Source: Magnolia sinica (lineage: Eukaryota; Streptophyta; Magnoliopsida; Magnoliales; Magnoliaceae). Taken from it: DNA of 64,000 nucleotides. Both the position numbers and the translations under genes were made by a program. Numbering within the stretch: the first letter of the stretch is position 1; the number at the start of each line of letters is the position of its first letter. Under the pieces are notes generated by a model. It made no database searches. It was not told the DNA's origin and saw only the letters and a list, made by a program, of their open reading frames with translations. Location of the stretch: contig NC_080583.1 of assembly GCF_029962835.1 (NCBI RefSeq), positions 51,563,658 to 51,627,657 on the forward strand, given 5' to 3'. Below, piece after piece: positions 57,010 to 64,000 of the stretch.

Positions 57010-57340
57010 TCCCACCTTGATGTAATGTATATGAGGCCCATTATAATGTATTTGAGGCCCAAATATGAGGCCCAGTGTGATGTGTTGGAGGCCCATGGGT
57101 TGTGGCCCATTGTAATGTATTTAAGGCCCAGATATGAGGCCCATTGTGATGTGTTGGAGGCCCATGGGTTGTGGCCCATTGTGACGTATTCAAGGCCCAT
57201 GGGTCGTGTTTCACTATGATATATTTGAGGCCCATGGGATGTGGCCCAATGCGATGTATATAAGGCCCTTGTATGAGGCCTAATGTGCTACATGTGAGGT
57301 CCATGAGTGAGGCCCGAAGCAATGTATATTAGGTCGATGT
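57010..57340 (+). repeat. GGCCCA minisatellite in Gypsy3 LTR
   Basis: A 69-bp period (for example 57085 and 57154 both begin 'ttggaggcccatgggttg') made of three about 23-bp subunits with the core 'aggccca.....tgtgatgta.tt'. About two clear 69-bp copies, with decayed subunits on either side. Confidence 0.8.
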
Positions 57341-58921
57341 GATGTGCGATTCCACCATGATGTATGTAATGATGTGTATGAAGGGCCATGCCTTGGGAGC
57401 AATGATAGTTTGATGTCCACATTGTAACTCTCCCTAGGGCCCATTGTTAGGCCCATTCTCACCTCCCCTTAGTGGATTAACCCAAACCGTAGGGCCCCCA
57501 TGATTGTTAGGCCCATTCTCGATATGAGTAGGCCGTCTTGGCCCATCCTTGATATGAGGAGAGTATATCATCATCATATAACATACTTAGTATAGCTTCA
57601 CGATCCATGCCCATGCACATCATATGTATGCTTGATATTAGGAGTGATTGATTATAGCACATGTCATTTGGCTGATTATTAAGGGACTCCCTGATAGGTG
57701 GAGTTCGCCCACATGAGCACAAGGTATGCGCAGGATTGATGCATGATTGGACTTTGTGACTCATACATCTTTCATTATATGATTAAGATTACCATACGCC
57801 CTAGCAACGTCAGGGCTGTAGCCTCCTCAGATATAGTATGGTGGTTGGAGTAGATAACGAAAATAATGTTATTAGCATTGGGGTGCCATTATGTCCCTAG
57901 GTGAAAATCTCTAAACTCGATGGTACCAGAGGATGACTCCAACATTGAGACTGAGTGGATACATGAGCGCACGAGGGCTATACACCAGTAGGCCGCATCT
58001 TCCACTTTGTCGTGGTCGATTGGAAAGGGGTGTGACCTTACCTGCTTGAGTGAGGGGGCAATATTTAGGTTGAGTTTGACCAGCTTGAAGAATGGGTCCG
58101 CTATGGACGTACCGGGCCCGATATTGGCAGGTGGATAGTGAGGTCTCTTCCACTTACCCAGTTGTGCGCTCGGATAGGGGTGACAAGCTAGTATAGAGTG
58201 TACTAGACCCCGGTGATTGTCCAAAGTTAGATCTGTACTAATATTTGAAGCTCTAGCGATGAGCTGTATGGTAAAATAGATTCAGATGAGGACTGGCATG
58301 CGTGCGTTGCATCTTGCATATGACATTCGACTGCATATACCTTGCATCGCGTGACCTTAGTATGGCCAACATATTTCATGCCTATCATCGCATGTCCTTG
58401 AAATGGTTGATAGCATTTATGCCTTGCATTGCATAGCCTTGGTACGGTTGATAGTATTCATGGACTTACCTGCATATTTTCGTATTACTCTGATATTGCA
58501 TATTTGCATTTCTACTTACGCACACACTTTCACCACCCTCTAAGCTTTTTATAAGCTTATGCATGATTAATATGTACAGGTGACGCTAGGACGCCGTAGC
58601 AGTATTGAGCTTGGAGCGTACAACCAACTTTTAGAGCTTTTGATTATTGATATTGTATTTACCTTATGCATTGTAATCAATTTTTTTGATCTTAGTGGAT
58701 TTGTGATGATGTTGTTGGTTGTTGTTTATGGGTTATGCTTATGGTTATGCTTATTATGAATTAAATTCATGTTGAAAATCCTCGTTGTAGGATCCCAGGA
58801 TCGAAATCTGGTATATGGGTGCTGGGAACTGAAAATGGGGTACTACGGAGGTTGTCGGTGTCAGATTCGGTGAATGAAAATTTTATGAGCCAAGTTTTCG
58901 AGTTTGGGGCATGACAGAAGT

Positions 58922-58935
58922 TGGTATCAGATCAT
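58922..58935 (+). promoter_or_regulatory. Primer binding site of Gypsy3
   Basis: TGGTATCAGATCAT, an iMet-type site starting five bases after the LTR end. Confidence 0.85.
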
Positions 58936-59096
58936 AACTTGGGAATAATTGATAATGACATCACATGTCTGCTATAAGCTTAGAATAATTAGGTCCCGAG
59001 TTTGAATAACTTAGCGATTTTCTGTATAGACCATTAACGTACGTGCCTTTAAGAGTTTTCAAGGTTAATAGATGCCTTTGTTCTTTCCTATAGGAC

Positions 59097-60330
59097 ATGC
59101 TGCCCATGACAGCGACTCGAGCGAGTCCCGCTCCACCACCTGCGACTCCTACTCTACCATCGATGACTCCCACTCCACCACTAGTGATCCCTACTCCCCA
59201 GCTTGAGGATGCCGCTCCTCCACCTGAGACTGGTGTAGATCCGATCATACTCATGAGTACCGCTTAGATATAGTAGATGTTACAGGCTGTGACAGCCGCC
59301 CTCCAGGGGCAGGGCAGGCACCCCATTATTATGCCAGCCCAAACAGAGTAGGAGCGAGCGAGCGCCTTTCTTCGAGAGTTCCGATAGCTCGATCTCCCAT
59401 GTTTCCATGGCGAGCCAGACTCGACAGTAGCCGAGAGATTGCACTTCGAGATGGAGAAGATTTTTGATACGATGGGATATACGACCGAGCAGCGGGTCTG
59501 GTTAGTTGTATTTCATCTCTAAGGTGAGGCCGATCACTAGTGGACCTCTATTACCCGTGTTGCAGGGCCGGATTTTATCTGGACATGGGAGGATTTCATA
59601 AACCGATTTGACCGACAATATTTTCCTGACCACATTCGACGACAACGTGTGCCAGAGTTCGAGACTCTGGTGCAGGGGGATATGATGGTGGCTCAGTATG
59701 CAGCTCATTTTGTAGTGCTGTCTAAATTTGTCCCATACTTAGTAGATGATGAGTGGAAGGCCCGCTGTTTTGAGAATGACTTACGTTACGGTCTCCAAAG
59801 CCATGTTATTGGACATGAGCTCCTGACTTTTGAGGCGGTAGTATGGAGGGCCCAGATTTATGAGACCGAGTGGGCCAGCATGTAAATTAACCTTTATTAA
59901 AGAAAGACTGGAAGAGGTAGGCCCCCTTCGGTAGCTCCCAATAGTAGCAACATCATCAGTAGTAGAACGCACAGGCCGCCCAGCCACCAGAGCACTAGCG
60001 GTACCCCGACACCACCTCAGAGGCAGCTTCCTGGTGCCTATTTTGGATACAGTGGGATTGGACACCACAGGTGGGAGTGTCCTAGACCATAGCAGCCCCC
60101 ACAACAACAGTTGAGAGCAACGCAGTAGCAGTGACAGCAGTTCCCACCACCAAGGCCCTCTCAGCAGTAGCATCAGCACCAGCCTCTGAGACCTCAACAG
60201 TAGAGGCAGTAGTTTCGACCGCCTCAGTGACAGCAATAGCAGTAGCACCCTCAGAGGGGACAAGCACCTCCCCAGCCAGCTCAAGCTAGGTTCTATGTGG
60301 CTCCTCAGGACCCTTAGTCCTTCGGATGAG
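59097..60330 (+). pseudogene. gag: Gypsy3 gag
   Basis: ATG at 59097 (MLPMTATRASPAPPPATPTL), a Pro/Thr/Ala-rich N-terminus. The capsid follows: EMEKIFDTMGYTTEQRVWLV, WTWEDFINRFDRQYFPDHIR, VQGDMMVAQYAAHFVVLSKF and GLQSHVIGHELLTFEAV. The knuckle near 60031-60074 is YFGYSGIGHHRWEC, its first Cys changed to Tyr. A long Gln/Pro-rich tail (60080-60300) is full of CAG and TAG codons. Confidence 0.85.
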
Positions 60331-60365
60331 TCGTTGAGGGTATTCTCCCTATCTCTGCATGCATC

Positions 60366-60680
60366 ACCTGAGTTTTGTTTGATTCTTGTGCTTCTCATTC
60401 CTTTATGTCCGAGGGATTCTGCCGTTCGACTGGATTACTGACAAAGTCTGTGTGTGAGGGGTTGACTGTATTAACACCCTTAGGGAAGAATACAGTGTTA
60501 GGCCGCTTCTGTTCATCTTGCCCTGTGTTGGTGGGAGAGATTTTCTTCCTTGCCGACTTGTTTGTGCTGCCGATGTCAGATTTTTACATTATCCTGGGTA
60601 TGGATTGGCTTACCGAGTGCCACACTATGTTGGACTGCTACACGAGGACAATTACATTTTGTATACAAGGCTTGCCATAG
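60366..60680 (+). pseudogene. pol: Gypsy3 protease
   Basis: VLFDSCASHSFMSEGFC: the active-site Asp-Ser-Gly is Asp-Ser-Cys (codon 60387-60389), so the domain is inactive. The C-terminal landmark FYIILGMDWLTECHTMLDC is intact. Open frame of about 100 codons. Confidence 0.88.
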
Positions 60681-60869
60681 TTCTAGTTCATTGCTGAGCC
60701 TAAAGGAGAGCCATTGTCTTATTTGATGTCGTGTGCAGTAGAGGAACCCGTGGCGGTGAGCATTGATTAGTTGCCAGTTGTTTGTGATTTTCCTAATATG
60801 TTACAAGAGATTTCAGGGTTGCCACTGGGTGGCATATTGAGTTTCAGATTGATCTTGTGCCCGGTATCG

Positions 60870-61650
60870 AGCCTATCTCAAAGGCCCCATATCGTATGAC
60901 ACTGGTGGAGTTGTAAGAGCTGTAGCAGCAGTTGGACGAGTTGCGTGAGTTGGTTTTCATTCGTCCGAGCAGTTTGCCATGGGGAGTTTTGGTACTATTC
61001 ATTAGGAAGAAGGAAGGCTCGTTGAGGCTTTGTGTGTATTACCGCGAACTCAACCGGGTCACGATAAAGAACAAATATCTACTCCCGAGGATCGATGATT
61101 TATTTGATCAGCTACAGGGTGCACAGTTCTTTTCATAAATTGACCTGCAATGCGGCTATCATCAGATTCAGGTTCGAGAGGAGGACATCTCGAAGACGAC
61201 ATTCAGGACACGTTATGGTCATTTTGAGTTCCAGGTCATGTCCTTCGGACTGACCAATGCGCCTACAATATTCATGCAGTTGATGAATGAGTCTTCCATC
61301 CGTATGTCGATCAGTTTTTTATGGTATTCATTGATGACATTCTAATATATTCAAGGACCCGTGAGAAGCATGTGCAGCATTTGGAGATTGCGTTGCAGAC
61401 CCTCCGTACCCACTAGCAGTATGCGAAGTTAGAGAAGTACGAGTTCTGGTAGGAGGAGGTGAAGTTCCTTAGTCACGTGGTGACGAGGGAGGGTGTCGCA
61501 GTGGACCCCTCGAAGGTTGAGGCAGTGCGTCAGTGGGCCAAGCCCACGAACTCGTCTGAGATCTATAGTTTCCTTGGTTGGGCGGGCTACTACCGGCGTT
61601 TCATCAAGGGCTTCTCCCGTATTGCAGCCCCATTGACCAGGTTGACTCGG
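60870..61650 (+). pseudogene. pol: Gypsy3 reverse transcriptase
   Basis: YRMTLVEL, then [47 protein letters not shown] with a stop at 61136 (Lys-like position), then [20 protein letters not shown] and [19 protein letters not shown] frameshift near 61290 precedes [10 protein letters not shown] (about 61330-61360). The thumb is KFLSHVVTREGVAVDPSKVE, then SFLGWAGYYRRFIKGFS. Confidence 0.9.
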
Positions 61651-61689
61651 GAGTGAGTAGAGTTTGTTTGGAGTGGCGCATATGAGTAG

Positions 61690-62110
61690 GCATTCGCAGT
61701 GTTGAAGGTCTGTTTGATATCCACACCTGTCCTCACTCTTCCCTCTGAGAGTGATGGATTCGTGGTTTTTACCGATGCCTCGCATATTGCTTTGGGTGCT
61801 GTCCTAATACAGCATGGGAAACTAGTGGCCTTCATATCTCGCTAGCTTAAGGTCCATGAGATGAATTACCCCACGCATGATTTAGAACTGGCAACAGTTG
61901 TCTTCACACTAAAGGTGTGGAGGCACTATCTCTATGGAATTAGGTTCGAGCTCTTCTCTAACCACAAGAGCTTGAAGTATCTATTCTCTCAGTCTGAGTT
62001 GAATATGAGATAGAGACGCTGGATGGAGCTCTTGAAGGATTATGATTTTGATCTTTAGTACCACTCGGGTAAGGCGAATGTGGTGGCGGATGCCCTTATT
62101 CGATAACCAC
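61690..62110 (+). pseudogene. pol: Gypsy3 RNase H
   Basis: VVFTDASHIALGAVLIQH with the first Asp intact, then KLVAFISR followed by [38 protein letters not shown] and GKANVVADAL. Stops at CAG positions. Confidence 0.87.
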
Positions 62111-62299
62111 AAGGCCCAGTGGCGCACATGATGATTCAGGTGTGAAAGATGCTCGAGGATATAACAGAATATGACTTCGAGTTTAGTCTGCAGTCTTCTA
62201 TCTTTCAACTATCGAGTTTGTCGATTCAACCCTATCTTATTACAAGGGTGATCGAGGCTATATAGACATACTAGTCATTACAGGGTTATTGAGCAAAGG

Positions 62300-63260
62300 T
62301 CGCATACGAAGAGCAGGCAGATTGGAAGATTGGTTCAGATGGTGGACTTCGCTTCAGAGGCTGATTATGTGTCCCGAATATTCCTGAGTTGCACAGAGAT
62401 CTTATGACTGAAGTACATCAATCGCGGTTTTCTATCCACCCTAGCTTGATGAAGATATACCGTGATATGAGACGATAGTATTTTTAGACGGGGATGAAGC
62501 GCTAGATCACCAGTTTTGTGGCTCAGTGTGACACATGCCAGTGTGTCAAGGCTAATCACCAGAGACCCCTGGTTCATTGTAGCCTTTGAGTGTCCCAACG
62601 TGGAAATGGGATCACGTGTCGACAGACTTCATTATGGGTTCGCCAAGGACTCAGCGCGGTCATGATGCCATCTGAATTGTCATGTATCGCCTGACGAAGT
62701 TGGCACATTTTCTTGCGATTTGTGCGACTTAGTCTTTGGAATGGCTTGCGGATTATTCATCGAGGAGATTGTGAGGCTGCATGGTGTTGCAATCTCGATC
62801 ATTTCTGACTAAGACTCGTGGTTCATGTCTCAATTTTCGAGGATCTTTCAGAAAGCGATGGGGTCCATCTTGTAGCTCAGTACCGCGTATCATTTGCAGA
62901 CCAATGGGTAGACTGAGAGGGTCAACTAGATCCTTGAGGATATGCTTCAGGCCTACGTGATTGACTTCGGAGGTAGCTGGGATGAGCATCTGCAATTGAC
63001 TGAGTTCGCATATAACAACATCTATCAGGTGACCATTGGTATGACTCCTTTTAAGGGACTATATGGTGAACTATGCAGATCTTAGAGTTATTGGACCGAG
63101 GTTGGAAAGCAGCATCTCCTAGGTCCCGAGCTTGTGTGGCTGACATTAGAGGCTATCGATATCATCAGGCAGAGGATGCGCACAGCTCAGAGTTGGTAGG
63201 AGAGTTTTGCTGATCGCTGGCATTGTCCCTTTGAGTTTGCAGTAGGGTACGGAGTGTATC
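62300..63260 (+). pseudogene. pol: Gypsy3 integrase
   Basis: PELHRDLMTEVHQSRFSIHP, the zinc site CDTCQCVKANHQRPL, core WKWDHVSTDFIMGSPRTQRG, and the second acidic block IISD followed by DSWFMSQFSRIFQKAMGS. The block with the catalytic Glu is read as LQTNG then [25 protein letters not shown], then [10 protein letters not shown]. Numerous stops. Confidence 0.85.
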
Positions 63261-63540
63261 TCAAGGTCTCACCCATGAAGGGCATAGTTCAATTTTGAGC
63301 GAAGGGCTAGCTTGCCCCGAGATTTATAGGACCTTTCAAGATCACTGCGTGCATTGGTGCCATGGCCTATCGGCTTGGCTTACCATCTTAGTTATCTCGC
63401 GTTTACAACATTTTCCATGTATCTATGTTGTGGAAGTGTGGGTCAGACGTTGTTCCTGTTATGGATTGGCAGCCATTGGAGGTTCTTGAGGACGCTTTTT
63501 ATAGTGAGCAGCCAGTTCGTCTCTTTGATCGGAAGGAGCA

Positions 63541-63664
63541 CGTCCTCTAGACCAAAGTCATTCCCTTGGTGAAGGTGCAGTGGGGTCACCATTCTATTGA
63601 TGAGCCGTCTTGAGAGCAAGAAGCCGAGATTCGAGAGCGTTATCCCCATCTCTTTGATGATTAA
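63541..63664 (+). pseudogene. pol: Gypsy3 C-terminal chromodomain
   Basis: VIPLVKVQWGHHSIDEPS, then EQEAEIRERYPHLFDD and a TAA at 63662-63664. Same architecture as Gypsy1 12928-13075; one TGA replaces the Trp of the (A/S)TWE motif. Confidence 0.82.
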
Positions 63665-63796
63665 TTATATGTTGTATCTTGTATGCTATCTCTAATTTTA
63701 TATGATGATGTTATATTTTCTCTTTCCTTATGAGTTATGTCTAGTTGCGGGATAGTGTAAATTTTGAGGATGGAATTTTTATTATGAGGAGAGAGT
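63665..63796 (+). promoter_or_regulatory. Gypsy3 3' non-coding and polypurine tract
   Basis: Short 3' untranslated stretch ending in the purine tract ATGAGGAGAGAGT (63784-63796), directly before the TGTAAGG of the 3' LTR. Confidence 0.75.
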
Positions 63797-64000
63797 TGTA
63801 AGGTCCATATCCTAGTCCGTATCGTTCCTTAGGATCCCGTAGTCCTTCTGGTCAAATTTTGGTGCCCGCAACTGTAACGCGCACCTTGAGTTACATTTCA
63901 TATATTTGAGTCGACTCGACCTGAGACTTATACCCTAGCGATCGTGCCATCATCAGGGTTTTAATGCTGCGTCTCGTGCACCGATGCGATACCCAAGCCA
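63797..64000 (+). repeat. Gypsy3 3' LTR, start only
   Basis: TGTAAGGTCCATATCC, collinear with 54739-54950, with several substitutions and a small deletion near 'cgcataaatagcatt'. It continues outside the window. Confidence 0.88.

Larger units (their letters stand above)
54739..58916 (+). repeat. Gypsy3 5' LTR
   Basis: 4178 bp, TGTAAGGCC to GGGCATGACA. Start confirmed by the matching 3' LTR start at 63797. Unusually long, and built from internal repeats listed separately. It holds no recognised gene despite several open frames. Pyrimidine-rich 55190-55500 may be the transcript leader. Confidence 0.88.
54739..64000 (+). mobile_element. Gypsy3: Ty3/gypsy chromovirus with a 4.2-kb LTR, right end outside the window
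   Basis: 5' LTR 54739-58916, PBS 58922, gag, protease, RT, RNase H, integrase, chromodomain, PPT, and the first 204 bases of the 3' LTR from 63797. A chromodomain-like C-terminus assigns it to the chromoviruses, related to but distinct from Gypsy1 (no accessory ORF; a short leader of 180 bases). All domains carry stops. Confidence 0.9.

Noticed and set aside
57010..57340. Telomeric or rDNA-type satellite
   Set aside because: The 69-bp GGCCCA unit does not match telomere repeats or rRNA and has only about two full copies.
59781..60398. 205-codon open frame on the minus strand, Leu/Arg-rich
   Set aside because: It is antisense to the Gln/Pro-rich, CAG-repeat tail of Gypsy3 gag. The composition (Leu runs from CTG/CTC) follows from that, and no independent motif is seen.

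Overview
This window is nuclear DNA of a flowering plant. It has multi-exon gene structure with GT/AG introns, nested Ty3/gypsy and Ty1/copia LTR retrotransposons with initiator-Met primer sites, and a CACTA-type terminus. There are no bacterial-style operons, rRNA, tRNA or CRISPR. The species cannot be fixed from the sequence; a magnoliid-like or other large, TE-rich angiosperm genome is only a guess. I see no gene that looks intact and functional. Essentially every coding region carries stops, frameshifts or splice-site losses.

Layout, left to right. (1) 79-1939: seven exons of the leucine-rich-repeat domain of an ERECTA-family (ERL1-like) receptor kinase, broken by two splice-donor mutations and a nonsense codon. 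The kinase half is absent. (2) 2818-16267: a complete but dead Ty3/gypsy chromovirus (Gypsy1, Tekay/Del type) with 3.17-kb LTRs and a perfect 5-bp target duplication (GAATA). It carries an additional ORF upstream of gag. (3) 16273-18440: AT-rich unique DNA. (4) 18441-21070: CACTA-type termini bracketing exon-like pieces of a glycine-rich gene. (5) 21071-23235: a Tat-like gypsy remnant. (6) 23236-54601: an Athila-like gypsy element cut into pieces. Its reverse transcriptase is split at one codon position by a 24-kb nest.

The nest is ordered by its target duplications. Copia-B (minus strand, 26596-50575, TSD AAATT) sits in the Athila reverse transcriptase. Copia-A (plus strand, 32295-42873, TSD GTAAG) sits in the extra ORF of Copia-B. 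A truncated Tekay LTR (28114-30852), flanked by a perfect 272-bp duplication, sits in the 3' LTR of Copia-B. A 714-bp solo LTR (25076-25789, TSD ATGAC) sits in the Athila pol upstream. At the right end, the Athila 3' LTR (54092-) is cut by a Sirevirus-like LTR fragment (54602-54738). That fragment is in turn cut by Gypsy3 (54739 to beyond 64000), another chromovirus with a 4.18-kb LTR full of internal repeats.

The most interesting signals are these. Gypsy1 carries an accessory ORF before gag, and both copia elements carry one after pol. The two appear to share a module of the 'putative plant transposon protein' type. The copia elements carry clusters of CTCGAC..GTCGAG near-palindromes in their LTRs and again between pol and the accessory ORF. 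A 272-bp perfect duplication surrounds a truncated LTR. There may be a CACTA gene capture. Stops fall mainly at CAG, CGA and TGG codons, which points to decay by cytosine deamination.
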